Positions 31,373-40,430 of a stretch of DNA of 64,000 bases are shown here, piece by piece. Under the pieces are notes generated by a model. That model searched no databases and was not told the DNA's origin. It saw nothing but the letters and a program-made list of their open reading frames with translations. Position 1 is the stretch's first letter. Each line of letters opens with the position of its first letter. Source of the stretch: an uncultured Pelagibacteraceae bacterium (lineage in GTDB: Bacteria > Pseudomonadota > Alphaproteobacteria > Pelagibacterales > Pelagibacteraceae). The position numbers were made by a program, and so were the translations under genes. The DNA lies in the NCBI GenBank assembly GCA_902613545.1, contig CACMHW010000001.1, positions 154,501 to 218,500 of the forward strand. The letters are read 5' to 3'.

Positions 31373-31503
31373 ACATAAATTAATTTGCAAATTTGAATCA
31401 AAATTTAATTTTTTTAATTATTTTTTAATTTTTAATAAAATTAATAAAAAGTTAGTATTATCAATGTTTTTTTAAGCAAATTAAATAAGTTTTAATTTAA
31501 TTT

Positions 31504-33180
31504 TTAATAAAGATTTTCTAGTTGTTGTTTATAATTTTTTATTATTTCTTTTCTTTTTAACTTTAAAGTTGGTGTTAGCATTCCGTTTTCAATTGTAAAT
31601 TCCTCGTAAATTAAGATAAATTTTTTAATTTTTTCTATTAATGTTAAATTTTTATTTATGTTTTCAATTATAAGTTTAATTTTTTCTTTATTAATCCCTT
31701 TTTCACTAACAATTAACGCTACTAGATAATTTTTTTTATCTCCGTAAACAAAAGATTGTTTAATGTTTTCATTTAAACATAAAATATTTTCTACTTTGCT
31801 AGGAGAAATATTATCTCCACCAAGATTTACAATAATATCTTTTTTTCTATCTGTAATTTTTAAATAATTATTATTATCAAGTTCTCCTATATCCCCAGTA
31901 TGAAGCCATCCATCTTTAATTACTTTTTCTGTCTCCTCTTTTAAATTCCAATATCCCAACATAACATTTTCACCTTTAATAAGAATTTCTCCATCCTCTG
32001 CTATTTTGACTTTATTTGTCCTAAACGGAGGTCCTACTGACTCGACCTTGACTAGATCTGGTAAATTACAGCTAACGACCGGAGAAGCTTCGGTTAAGCC
32101 ATATCCTTGAAGTGTTGGTAAACCGACAGCATTTAGAAATTCTCCAATATTTTGATCTAAAGCCCCTCCCCCAGATACGAAGGCTTGGAGATTTCCCCCA
32201 AACTGATTTCTGATTTTTTTTCTAACTAATTTTTCACATAAAAAATTTACGATTTTTTCGCTTAATTTAAATTTCTCTTTTTTGAGTATTTTTTTACCTA
32301 AGTTTAATGTCTGGTTTATAAGTTTTCTTTTTAATCCAGATTGCTTCTCAAAATTCATATTTATTTTTGTAAAAAGATTTTGATAGAATCTAGGAACAGC
32401 TGTCATGATTGTAGGTTTTGCGATTCCCATATTAGAAATCAGTTTTTCTAAACTTTCAGCATAGAAAACTTTTGCTCCAACTATAATTTGTATAAATTGA
32501 ACTGTGTGTTCATAGGAATGCGATAAAGGTAACCAAGTCAAAAATACTGGATCTTTTTTTTTAGTTAAAACTTCTAGTAACTCAACTGCTCCTTCACAGT
32601 TTGACAAAATACCTCCGTGACTTAAAACAACTCCTTTGGGATTTCCTGATGTGCCTGAAGTATAAATTATACAAGCAGGCATATTTCTTTTTAAATCTTT
32701 ATTTACTATTTTTTCCTTTATTTCTTCATCTAAAATTTCTTTGATTAATAAACTATCAGTATCTATCTTTTCAAAAGATATTATTTTCTTAACATCATTA
32801 TTTATAAAGTTTTTAATTTTTTTGAATTGATCTTGATTTGAGACAAATATTAACGAGGGTTTACAATCATTTAAAATATACTCATAATCGTTTGCTGAAT
32901 AAGTTGTAAAAATAGGAACTGAAATTCCTCCGGCGTTCATAATAGCAATATCGGTCATTAACCAATAAGGTCTATTCTCAGAAAGTATTAAACATCTATC
33001 ACCTTGTTTTATTAATGATCTTATTTTTACTGTAAGCTTATAAATTCTTTCAGTTACATCATCCCAATTATAAGTTCGTTTGTCAGGTTTAAGCCATTTT
33101 AAAAATGGTCTTTTACCCTCAACCTCTTCTGTTTTTTTAAAGTAAAGTTCAACTAAACTATTTAATTTACTTATATCCAT
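31504..33180 (-). CDS. Long-chain acyl-CoA synthetase (AMP-forming)
   Basis: Activates a fatty acid by adenylation and CoA transfer. The 558-residue chain contains ACIIYTSGTSGNPKGVVLSHGG-type P-loop near 168-189, QGYGLTEASPVV near 360, and GWLHTGDIGELD near 419-430 followed by ITDRKKDIIVNLGG. These match the FadD15/ACSL-like subgroup of AMP-binding enzymes. It is one of two acyl-CoA ligases here; the other uses acetoacetate. It starts 4 bases after the 3' end of tRNA-Leu and may be cotranscribed with it and the BASS transporter. Confidence 0.88.
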   Translation of the reverse strand: MDISKLNSLVELYFKKTEEVEGKRPFLKWLKPDKRTYNWDDVTERIYKLTVKIRSLIKQGDRCLILSENRPYWLMTDIAIMNAGGISVPIFTTYSANDYEYILNDCKPSLIFVSNQDQFKKIKNFINNDVKKIISFEKIDTDSLLIKEILDEEIKEKIVNKDLKRNMPACIIYTSGTSGNPKGVVLSHGGILSNCEGAVELLEVLTKKKDPVFLTWLPLSHSYEHTVQFIQIIVGAKVFYAESLEKLISNMGIAKPTIMTAVPRFYQNLFTKINMNFEKQSGLKRKLINQTLNLGKKILKKEKFKLSEKIVNFLCEKLVRKKIRNQFGGNLQAFVSGGGALDQNIGEFLNAVGLPTLQGYGLTEASPVVSCNLPDLVKVESVGPPFRTNKVKIAEDGEILIKGENVMLGYWNLKEETEKVIKDGWLHTGDIGELDNNNYLKITDRKKDIIVNLGGDNISPSKVENILCLNENIKQSFVYGDKKNYLVALIVSEKGINKEKIKLIIENINKNLTLIEKIKKFILIYEEFTIENGMLTPTLKLKRKEIIKNYKQQLENLY

Positions 33181-33184
33181 AACT

Positions 33185-33271
33185 TGGTGGGCGAAGAGAG
33201 ACTCGAACTCTCAAGGTATTGCTACCACCGGATTTTGAGTCCGGCGCGTCTACCAGTTCCACCATTCGCCC
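33185..33271 (-). tRNA. tRNA-Leu (anticodon CAA)
   Basis: The minus strand gives an 87-base class II tRNA with acceptor GGGCGAA/TTCGCCC, discriminator A and encoded CCA (33185-33187). The anticodon arm is CCGGA-CTCAAAA-TCCGG with anticodon CAA (reads UUG). A long variable arm (TGGTAGCAATACCTT) and the T arm GAGAG-TTCGAGT-CTCTC follow. It sits between the transporter and acyl-CoA ligase genes on the same strand. Confidence 0.96.
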
Positions 33272-33284
33272 TTTTTTAGATAAT

Positions 33285-34130
33285 CTAATTGATTTTTCTT
33301 ACTATGAGAACAAAAATAATAGAGGTACAAAACATAATTAAAGCGTAGGCTGCTGTTGGTACCATAAACACAATTTCATCAAATAATTGAGTTGTTACAA
33401 ACACTGCTAAAGTTCCGTTTTGTAAGCCACATTCTAATGAAATACATTTTCTTTGCGCAATTCCTGTTGTCCAAAATTTTGCAACATAATATCCTATTAA
33501 AATCATAGTCATATTTAAAATAAAAGCTATTAAACCTGCTCTAGCTATATAAGAAACAATTCTGTCCCATTCCTCTACCCAAATTGCAATAAATACTATT
33601 AAGAATAAAATTACTGATAATCTTTGGATAATAAGTGTTTTAGAAATAATAAAATTAGTCATTAAACTTCTAACAATCATTCCAAAAATAACAGGAACAG
33701 TTACTACAAAAAACATTTTCATTGCTATATTAAACATTGATATATCTTTTGCTGTCTCAATCCCTAAAAATTCAGCTGAATTAAAGACTATAAGCGGAAC
33801 AATTAAAATACTTAATAAACTGACAATCGCTGTCAAACTGACTGATAAAGCAACGTCTCCATCTGCAAACTTAGTAAGGATATTTGAGGTAACACCTCCT
33901 GGTGCTGCAGCTATTACCATAACTCCTAAAGCTATTTCTGGTGATAGTGAAATAATATTAATTAAAATAAAAGCAATTATTGGAAGCAAAATAACCTGAC
34001 ATAAAAAACCTACTAAGAAGTCTTTTGGATTTTTTAAGACCCTTGTAAAATCCCCAATCGTTAAGCCAAGACCTAAACCGAACATTATTATGGCAAGGCA
34101 AACGGGAGCTATTTTAGTTACGATTTCCAT
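33285..34130 (-). CDS. Bile acid:sodium symporter family (BASS) transporter
   Basis: A 281-residue membrane protein with nine or ten helices. LGLGLTIGDFTRVLKNPK at about 20-37, AAAPGGVTSNILTKFADGD near 84-102 and SLECGLQNGTLAVFV near 233-247 are characteristic of the BASS/SBF family. These sodium-coupled carriers take up organic acids such as pyruvate or pantoate-like compounds; the substrate here is unknown. It is 13 bases upstream of tRNA-Leu on the same strand. Confidence 0.9.
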   Translation of the reverse strand: MEIVTKIAPVCLAIIMFGLGLGLTIGDFTRVLKNPKDFLVGFLCQVILLPIIAFILINIISLSPEIALGVMVIAAAPGGVTSNILTKFADGDVALSVSLTAIVSLLSILIVPLIVFNSAEFLGIETAKDISMFNIAMKMFFVVTVPVIFGMIVRSLMTNFIISKTLIIQRLSVILFLIVFIAIWVEEWDRIVSYIARAGLIAFILNMTMILIGYYVAKFWTTGIAQRKCISLECGLQNGTLAVFVTTQLFDEIVFMVPTAAYALIMFCTSIIFVLIVRKIN

Positions 34131-34147
34131 TTCTTTTAATTAATTGT

Positions 34148-35197
34148 TTATTCCACCTTAAATGAGGAATTCTTCATGAGGTCGAAAATTGTAGTTACGA
34201 AACCAGCTTTATGCTTTTGGTTGTGCATGTAGTTTTCTTCAAAGGATTTGATATTTTTGGGAGATGGTAAAAGCATATATTCTAGCTTTTTGTTTTTTGT
34301 AACTAATTTTTGTTTTAAAAGGTATTTTAATTTTCTAATCACAGTGGCTCTAGGGATCGTTGAAATTTCAGAAATAGAAGATGCATTTATTCCATTTTTA
34401 GGAGTATGCCTTAAAAGATGCAAATATAAGTCAGCGTAAGTTCTTGGATCTTCAACAACTCTGCTTTTTACTTGTTTTGAATAATCGGTAAATTGTGAGA
34501 TACCAATAGCACCCCAAACATTCCACGTTTCTAAATCACCAAAAAAAGTTCTGAATCTTACTAAATAAGGAATTTGAAGCCTTAGCCAATGTTGCCAACA
34601 TATTGTAAAGTATTTATCTATAAATCCCTCGATTTCTTCTTTAGAAAATGATTTTCCAAACCATTCTTCTTTCCCAAGAATAGAACTAGTTTTTTCAAGA
34701 AAATTTACTAACATTTTTTTTGAATTAGATGGTTTTTGCACACGATTTATTGCGTTATTAAAAAAAATAGTTTTCCCTTTTCTAAAAATTATATTTTGAT
34801 CTTGCAAAAAATTAACTTTTCTTCTTATTGTTTCTTTAGGAATATTAAGCTCTTTTGAAATCTCAATAAGGTTAATCTTATCAATATTTAATTCGTTTTT
34901 TTCATAGAATTCTTGAAATGAAAGATATTGAAAACGATCTGAATATTTTTGAAAAACTTGATTTACCAAATAAATTAAAATTAGATAACTATCATAATCT
35001 TTAAAAGCATTATAAGCATTGTTGCACCATGCTTGCTGTAACTTAAACCACAAAGTTACCGTTTCATTAGAATGACTGGATAAAACATCATAAACCTCAT
35101 CTGCATTTATTGTATTAAAAATTTTGTTTTCAAAAGATGGTTTCTTCTTTAAAGGCTCGAAAATTTTTACTGTTTTTAGATCTATTGGTTTAGACAT
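34148..35197 (-). CDS. Tandem winged-helix DNA-binding protein, unknown regulator
   Basis: A 349-residue soluble protein I cannot assign to a named family. Two separate winged-helix-turn-helix units are visible: EISKELNIPKETIRRKVNFLQDQNII at about 112-137 and SISEISTIPRATVIRKLKYLLKQKLV at about 274-299. Both read as MarR/IclR-like helices with R-x-K in the recognition helix. The region between (160-260) is rich in Trp, Phe and Tyr. It probably regulates the neighbouring transporter or small membrane-protein genes. It begins 6 bases after the small membrane protein gene. Confidence 0.75.
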   Translation of the reverse strand: MSKPIDLKTVKIFEPLKKKPSFENKIFNTINADEVYDVLSSHSNETVTLWFKLQQAWCNNAYNAFKDYDSYLILIYLVNQVFQKYSDRFQYLSFQEFYEKNELNIDKINLIEISKELNIPKETIRRKVNFLQDQNIIFRKGKTIFFNNAINRVQKPSNSKKMLVNFLEKTSSILGKEEWFGKSFSKEEIEGFIDKYFTICWQHWLRLQIPYLVRFRTFFGDLETWNVWGAIGISQFTDYSKQVKSRVVEDPRTYADLYLHLLRHTPKNGINASSISEISTIPRATVIRKLKYLLKQKLVTKNKKLEYMLLPSPKNIKSFEENYMHNQKHKAGFVTTIFDLMKNSSFKVE

Positions 35198-35203
35198 TTA
35201 TTT

Positions 35204-35389
35204 TTATTTTTTCCACGTCACACTTTGATTAATTAATATTGCCATTAAGATCCAAATAATAAATGTTCCTTCCGGCGAAAATCCGTAGTCAGCACCAAAT
35301 ATCCCTGCAACTATAACGATTGAATAAATAGCAACTGTAGATAATATTAAACTTGCCAGATACCTAAGGATTGTGCATTTTAAATTCAT
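35204..35389 (-). CDS. Small two-helix membrane protein, unknown
   Basis: A 61-residue protein with hydrophobic helices at about 8-30 and 41-57 joined by GADYGFSPEGT. Its ATG overlaps by two bases the divergent ATG at 35388 of the YqaA-like gene, so one of the two starts may be wrong or the genes share an unusual promoter arrangement. I do not recognise the family. Confidence 0.6.
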   Translation of the reverse strand: MNLKCTILRYLASLILSTVAIYSIVIVAGIFGADYGFSPEGTFIIWILMAILINQSVTWKK

Positions 35390-35987
35390 GATTTTAAAAA
35401 AATTATACGATAGATGCGTAGAGCTTGCTAGACATAAATTTTCAAAGCCTTTATTAGGTTTTGTAGCATTTATCGAAAGTTTCTTTTTTCCAGTTCCACC
35501 TGATTTAATGATTGTTCCAATGGTAGTGGCAAAGAGGGAAGATTATCTTAAAATATTTCTCATCGCTACTACGGGCTCTGTTTTAGGAGGCTTGTTTGGA
35601 TATATGCTTGGAGTTTTCTTTTTAGATGCATCTATGGTGATTATTGAATTTTATGGTTACGAGGAAAAAGTTTTTGAGATGCAAGATAAGATGTCAACAA
35701 AAGGTGGGTTTTTAGCTTGGCTTGGAATAATGTTTTTAGCGGGTTTTACCCCTCTTCCTTTTAAAGTTTTTACTATTACTAGTGGAGTGATCGCCTATAA
35801 TCTTCCAGTATTTTTCTTTATATGTTTATTTACTAGAGGGCTAAGATTTTTCTTAGTTTCTTATTTAACGTTTCTTTTTGGAAAAAAATTCGGTGAATTC
35901 ATCGAGAAAAGAGGTGCGCTATGGTTTACTTTAACTGGAATTTTTATTGTGGTTTTAGCCGTCGTCCTTTATATAATCTTCACCTAA
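35388..35987 (+). CDS. YqaA/DedA-family (SNARE-associated) membrane protein
   Basis: A 199-residue inner-membrane protein of the VTT/DedA superfamily, implicated in lipid flipping or membrane homeostasis. FVAFIESFFFPVPPDLMIVPM near 23-43 has the family's conserved glutamate and double proline. GGLFGYMLGVFF and ARGLRF-like positive residues near the C-terminal half also fit. I prefer the ATG at 35388 over one at 35373, because family members begin ILKKLYDRC. The stop overlaps the dsbB start (TAATG). Confidence 0.85.
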   Translation: MILKKLYDRCVELARHKFSKPLLGFVAFIESFFFPVPPDLMIVPMVVAKREDYLKIFLIATTGSVLGGLFGYMLGVFFLDASMVIIEFYGYEEKVFEMQDKMSTKGGFLAWLGIMFLAGFTPLPFKVFTITSGVIAYNLPVFFFICLFTRGLRFFLVSYLTFLFGKKFGEFIEKRGALWFTLTGIFIVVLAVVLYIIFT

Positions 35988-36469
35988 TGTTGAGTAACAA
36001 CAAGTTAATTTTAAACAGTATATTAGCCTTTAGTTTTTTATCTTTAGCTATAGCTTATTTCATTCAATACATATTAGGACATGAACCTTGTAATTTGTGC
36101 CTAATTGAGAGAATTCCTTATTTAGCCTCTTTAATACTTATTTCATTAATTTTTATAATTAATAAATTTGAGAAAGTGATTTCTAGTATTGTGCTATTAT
36201 TTTTTATTTTTGGCTCTGTAGTTTCTTTTTACCATGTAGGGATTGAACAAGAGCTTTTTAGTGAGTCTTTAGTGTGTGATTTGGGCACATCTAAAGAAAA
36301 TATGTCCAAAGAAGATTTGTTAAAACAGCTTCAAAAGAAAACCCCAATTAGCTGTAAAGACGTAACTTTTAAGTTTTTTGGACTATCTCTTGCTACAATA
36401 AATACAGTTATATCGATACTGTTAAGTGGTATTATGATTAAAGTAATTAAAAATTATGGAAAAAACTAA
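35987..36469 (+). CDS. dsbB: Disulfide bond formation protein B
   Basis: Membrane quinone reductase that reoxidises periplasmic DsbA. I use the ATG at 35987, giving 160 residues and four helices. The first redox pair is Cys35-Cys38 in EPCNLCLIERIPY. The second pair is Cys97 and Cys123 in the loop between helices three and four. An in-frame start at 35921 would overlap the preceding gene by 67 bases. It overlaps coq7 by 14 bases, a coherent order since DsbB passes electrons to ubiquinone. Confidence 0.92.
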   Translation: MLSNNKLILNSILAFSFLSLAIAYFIQYILGHEPCNLCLIERIPYLASLILISLIFIINKFEKVISSIVLLFFIFGSVVSFYHVGIEQELFSESLVCDLGTSKENMSKEDLLKQLQKKTPISCKDVTFKFFGLSLATINTVISILLSGIMIKVIKNYGKN

Positions 36470-36989
36470 TAAAAAAACTTTAGAAGAAATTATAAGAGTA
36501 GATCATGCTGGAGAACGGGGTGCTATTAAAATTTACGAAGGCCAGCTACTTGCTTTAAAAACCTTCAAACAAAATGCTTCTTTAAAAAGAAAGATTGAAG
36601 AAATGAAAGAACATGAAAGAGAGCATTACGAATACTTTGATAATGAAATCAAAAAGAGAAATATACAGCCAACTAAACTTTTGCCTCTATGGGATTTAAT
36701 GGGAGTTACTTTAGGTTTTGGAACCGCAATGCTTGGTGAGAAAGCAGCTATGTTATGTACCGCTTCGGTAGAAGAGGTGATCGACGGACATTACAAAGAT
36801 CAAACATATAAACTTGGAAAAGATGAGGAAGAATTAAAAAGGAAAATTATTAAATTTAGACAAGATGAACTTGACCATAGAGATATTGCTTATGATAATG
36901 GCGCTACAAAAAAAGGATTATTTGGAGTATTGGATAAAGTCATAAAAACCTCATCAAGAATAGCTATTACAATTTCTGAAAAAATTTAA
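36456..36989 (+). CDS. coq7: Demethoxyubiquinone hydroxylase Coq7
   Basis: Diiron monooxygenase that hydroxylates demethoxyubiquinone in the last steps of ubiquinone synthesis. The 177-residue chain shows the four-helix ferritin-like ligand set: RVDHAGERGAIKIYEGQL, MKEHEREHYEYF, ASVEEVIDGHY and DELDHRDIAY. The name follows the alphaproteobacterial/mitochondrial family. Its end abuts the convergent HNH gene by one base. Confidence 0.93.
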   Translation: MEKTNKKTLEEIIRVDHAGERGAIKIYEGQLLALKTFKQNASLKRKIEEMKEHEREHYEYFDNEIKKRNIQPTKLLPLWDLMGVTLGFGTAMLGEKAAMLCTASVEEVIDGHYKDQTYKLGKDEEELKRKIIKFRQDELDHRDIAYDNGATKKGLFGVLDKVIKTSSRIAITISEKI

Positions 36990-37559
36990 TTACGGTTCTA
37001 ATTCGATATCCCAGTATAGATAATCCATCCAACTTTCATGTAAAAAATTAGGTGGAAAATTTCTACCGTTTCTGTGCAGGTCTTCAACAGTAGGAGCGTA
37101 AGGTTTGTTGGCTAATTTCAAATCACAATCTCTATAAAGCTTACCCCCTTTTTTTACATTGCAACTTGAGCAGGCTGTAACTACATTATTCCAATCAGTT
37201 AGACCGCCTTTGGATTTTGGAAGAAGGTGATCAAAAGTTAAATCTTTTTTATCTCCACAATATTGGCAAGTAAACTTGTCTCTCAAAAAAACATTGAATC
37301 TTGTGAAGTTTGGATTTTTTGATGGTTGAATAAAATTTTTTAAAGCTATTACACTTGGTAGATTCATCTCAAAAGAAGGACTTCGAATTTTTCGTTTGTA
37401 ATTTGAAACGATACTTACTCTATCCAAGAAAACTGATTTAACTGCATCTTGCCAACACCAAATAGAAAGCGGATAATAACTCAAAGGTCTAAAATCAGCA
37501 TTTAGAACTAATGCTGGACACTTTTCTAAAGGAACTTTATCTGCAGAAGAAATAATCAT
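36990..37559 (-). CDS. HNH endonuclease domain protein
   Basis: A 189-residue protein with a C-terminal HNH/beta-beta-alpha-metal fold. Zinc-type pairs CQYCGD and ACSSCNVKKGGK flank the catalytic DHLLPKSKGGLTDWNN, with the histidine and asparagine of HNH. The N-terminal 90 residues (PALVLNADFRPLSYYPLS) are typical of a conserved chromosomal HNH family in alphaproteobacteria rather than of phage homing enzymes. Biological role unknown. Confidence 0.88.
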   Translation of the reverse strand: MIISSADKVPLEKCPALVLNADFRPLSYYPLSIWCWQDAVKSVFLDRVSIVSNYKRKIRSPSFEMNLPSVIALKNFIQPSKNPNFTRFNVFLRDKFTCQYCGDKKDLTFDHLLPKSKGGLTDWNNVVTACSSCNVKKGGKLYRDCDLKLANKPYAPTVEDLHRNGRNFPPNFLHESWMDYLYWDIELEP

Positions 37560-37620
37560 GCTTAAAGCTAACTGATAAGAAAAATTTTATCAAGTTATAA
37601 TTATGTACCAGGTAAAATAG

Positions 37621-38277
37621 TTATAAATCAAAATGTTTTTTAATGAATTGAAGACCCAAACTTGACCCTTCAGTAGGTATACGATGTTCACAGTGTTTAA
37701 ATATTTTTGTTTCAATTTCGTAATTATTTTTTCCAAAAAATTCTTTAGCTTCAAGTAGTGATTCTATAGGAACAACTTGGTCAAGATCTCCATGCATTAA
37801 GATAATATTAGGTCTAGAAACTATATTTTTAGATAAATGTTCTGTACTTATAATTCTCCCAGAATATCCAACTATAGAATTTACAGTGTCTTTTCTCTTT
37901 ATTCCAGTTTGTAAAGTTATCATACAACCCTGACTAAAGCCTCCAATAATAATATCATTAGCTTTTAAATTATATTTTTCCTTAACTTCATCTATTAATT
38001 TATTAAGTTTATTCTCAGCTACAAAAGATTTTGATAAAATCTGCTCAGGAGTTTGATCCATTAAGTCGAACCATTGAAAACCTGTTGGACTTGCTGCACA
38101 TTTTTCAGGTGCATCTGGGCAAATTATAATAGTGTCTGCCAGGTGTGCTCTCCAATAACTGGCTAAAATTGAAATATCTTTTCCATCTCCACCATAACCG
38201 TGGCAAAGAATTACTGCATTCTTTGGTTTTTCTTTAGAAAGCGGCTCTAAAATAATTGTATTTAATGAAAAGGTCAT
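37621..38277 (-). CDS. Carboxylesterase/phospholipase (alpha/beta hydrolase, YpfH/APT-like)
   Basis: A 218-residue serine hydrolase. The nucleophile elbow is GGFSQGCMI near 117-125, with an oxyanion loop HGYGGDGKDI near 26-35. The acid and base follow in HGDLDQVVP and FKHCEHRIP. This is the family of acyl-protein thioesterase-like carboxylesterases with broad specificity on small esters or lysophospholipids. It stands alone, divergent from the HIG1-like gene. Confidence 0.88.
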   Translation of the reverse strand: MTFSLNTIILEPLSKEKPKNAVILCHGYGGDGKDISILASYWRAHLADTIIICPDAPEKCAASPTGFQWFDLMDQTPEQILSKSFVAENKLNKLIDEVKEKYNLKANDIIIGGFSQGCMITLQTGIKRKDTVNSIVGYSGRIISTEHLSKNIVSRPNIILMHGDLDQVVPIESLLEAKEFFGKNNYEIETKIFKHCEHRIPTEGSSLGLQFIKKHFDL

Positions 38278-38292
38278 ATAGATAAAATACCA

Positions 38293-38493
38293 ATGTCAGA
38301 ATTTTTATTTAACTTTATAGGTTTCACTTTATTAGGTGCTGTTGCAATAGTTTTAATAATGGGTATTTATACTTTATTTAAAGGTGGAAGTACTAGTAAA
38401 AAATATTCAAATAAACTTATGCAGTTAAGAGTATTGTTACAATTTATTGCAATTATTGTTTTGGTTTTACTTGCCTATTTTTTTAAGGACTAA
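38293..38493 (+). CDS. HIG1-domain small membrane protein
   Basis: A 66-residue protein with two transmembrane helices (about 5-29 and 45-64) joined by a loop containing SKKYSNKLMQLRVLLQF. The NKLMQLRVLLQF element matches the HIG1/Rcf domain, which in alphaproteobacteria and mitochondria associates with cytochrome c oxidase. Its last 4 bases overlap the convergent thioredoxin gene. Confidence 0.83.
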   Translation: MSEFLFNFIGFTLLGAVAIVLIMGIYTLFKGGSTSKKYSNKLMQLRVLLQFIAIIVLVLLAYFFKD

Positions 38494-39017
38494 ATATATT
38501 TTCTTAAAAGTTTAATAAATTCCTCGCTAGCAAAATCGATTTCACCGATCACTTTTCCGAATTCTTTACCTTCTTTATTAATTAAGATGCTTGTAGGTAA
38601 CCCTCTTAATTTGAACTCTTTGACTAATCTCAATTCAGGATCGTAGTAAGTTTTTAGATCTTTTACTCCTATATCTTTAAAAAATTTATCTACTTTTATA
38701 TTATTTGGTTTTTCCATATTTACTGCAAAAATATCAATTTCTGGTAACTTAGTGCCTAGTTTTTCTAAAGATGGCATTTCTTTTCGACACGGTGCACACC
38801 ATGTAGCCCAAAAATTTATTATCATGATCTTGCCTCTTTTGTTGATTAAATCAACGTCTTGAAGATTTGAGTCTTTAAATTTGAGTTCGCTGATAATTTG
38901 AGGTTTTTCATGAATAATAACATTTTTTGAAAAATCTTCTGCTCCAGTAAGATTTTGGCCAACAAGAGATAAAACTATTATGTGAATATAGATTTTAAAA
39001 GATTTACTAATTTTCAT
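38490..39017 (-). CDS. TlpA-like periplasmic thioredoxin
   Basis: A 175-residue thiol-disulfide reductase with an N-terminal signal or membrane anchor (residues 7-24). The active site is FWATWCAPCRKEMPSL with Cys74 and Cys77. The TlpA/ResA family member may reduce apocytochrome c or cytochrome oxidase sites in the periplasm, suggested by the HIG1-like gene next door. It starts 30 bases from argH, divergently. Confidence 0.88.
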   Translation of the reverse strand: MKISKSFKIYIHIIVLSLVGQNLTGAEDFSKNVIIHEKPQIISELKFKDSNLQDVDLINKRGKIMIINFWATWCAPCRKEMPSLEKLGTKLPEIDIFAVNMEKPNNIKVDKFFKDIGVKDLKTYYDPELRLVKEFKLRGLPTSILINKEGKEFGKVIGEIDFASEEFIKLLRKYI

Positions 39018-39047
39018 ATTAATTTAAATTGTAGATAACATAGTAAA

Positions 39048-40430
39048 ATGAAAAATAAAACTGTTTGGGCGAATAGACTAAAGGGAAAGACATCACTTTC
39101 TTTTCAAAAAGTAGGCTCATCTATAAGTGTAGATAAAAGACTTTATGAGCAAGATATAGCTGCGTCCATTGTTCATACAAAAATGCTCGTTAAACAAAAG
39201 ATTATTGGCAAAAAAGAAGGATCTAAAATTATCAATGGTCTTAAAAAAATTAAATCACAGATTGATAAGGGAAAGTTTAAATTTCAAGAAAAATTTGAGG
39301 ATATACATTTGAATATAGAAAAAAAATTATTTGAATTAATTGGTCCTTCAGCAGGCTTTTTGCACACAGCTAGATCAAGAAATGATCAAGTTGTTACAGA
39401 TTTCAAATTATGGATTAAAAAATCATCAAAAGAAACTATAGCTAACATTAACTCTTTAATGAAAATTTTAATCAAAAAAGCAGAGAAAAATATTAATACT
39501 GTTATGCCTGGCTTAACACATCTTAAGAATGCTCAACCTATTTCATTTGCACATTATCTTCTGTCTTACTTTGAAATGTTTAAAAGAGATAAAAAAAGAT
39601 TCGAAAATAATATAAAACTTTTAGATGAGTGCCCATTAGGTTCAGCTGCACTAGCTGGAACTTCTTATAAAATAGATAGAAATTATACTTCAAGACAACT
39701 TGGTTTTAAGAAACCAACTGATAATTCAATAGACTCTGTTGCAGACAGAGACTTTGCAGTAGATTTTTTATATGCCTCTGCTTTATGTGCAATGCATTTA
39801 TCTAGATTAGCTGAAGATTTTATAATTTTTAATTCAAATGCATTTAATTTAATTTCATTTGATGACAGTATGTTGACTGGTTCATCGATAATGCCACAAA
39901 AGAAAAATCCTGACCCTGCTGAATTAATCAGAGGTAGAGTTGGTTTGAACTATGGCAATTTAAATTCGATGCTTACTATAATGAAGGGACTTCCAATGTC
40001 TTATTTTAAAGATCTTCAGGATGATAAAAAACTTGTCTTTGATGGATTTGATACTTTAAATAACTCATTGGTTTTAAGTCTTGAGTTAGTGAATTCAATA
40101 AAGCCGAGTAAAAAAAATATGCTAAAAATGGCTAATGAAGGTTTTACAACGGCTACTGATTTTGCTGATTACTTAGTTAAGGAAAAAGAGCTCACTTTTA
40201 GAGAGTCTTATGCGGTTGCAGCAAAATTGGTGAATTATGCAGAGAAGAAAAATAAATTGTTATCTGAGTTATCTTTACAAGAAATAATGAAAGTTTACAA
40301 AAATTTAGATAAAAATGTACTAAAAATATTTGATGTTAATAATTCAATGAACTCAAAAAAATCCTATGGAGGAACTTCTGCTACAAATGTTAAAGCAATG
40401 ATTAAAAAATACAAAAAGGAAGTAAAATGA
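39048..40430 (+). CDS. argH: Argininosuccinate lyase
   Basis: Splits argininosuccinate into arginine and fumarate, the last step of arginine synthesis. The 460-residue length is normal. The fumarase/aspartase superfamily signature GSSIMPQKKNPDP is present near 282-294, with TARSRNDQV near 107-115 and TGL-type TMPGLTHLKNAQP near 152-164. First gene of a tightly overlapping argH-lptM-lysA-plsC transcript. Confidence 0.96.
   Translation: MKNKTVWANRLKGKTSLSFQKVGSSISVDKRLYEQDIAASIVHTKMLVKQKIIGKKEGSKIINGLKKIKSQIDKGKFKFQEKFEDIHLNIEKKLFELIGPSAGFLHTARSRNDQVVTDFKLWIKKSSKETIANINSLMKILIKKAEKNINTVMPGLTHLKNAQPISFAHYLLSYFEMFKRDKKRFENNIKLLDECPLGSAALAGTSYKIDRNYTSRQLGFKKPTDNSIDSVADRDFAVDFLYASALCAMHLSRLAEDFIIFNSNAFNLISFDDSMLTGSSIMPQKKNPDPAELIRGRVGLNYGNLNSMLTIMKGLPMSYFKDLQDDKKLVFDGFDTLNNSLVLSLELVNSIKPSKKNMLKMANEGFTTATDFADYLVKEKELTFRESYAVAAKLVNYAEKKNKLLSELSLQEIMKVYKNLDKNVLKIFDVNNSMNSKKSYGGTSATNVKAMIKKYKKEVK

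Noticed and set aside
31294-31503. A+T-rich gap as a replication origin or repeat array
   Set aside because: Long T/A runs but no DnaA-box cluster, no direct repeats and no origin-linked genes (dnaA, gidA, parAB) nearby.
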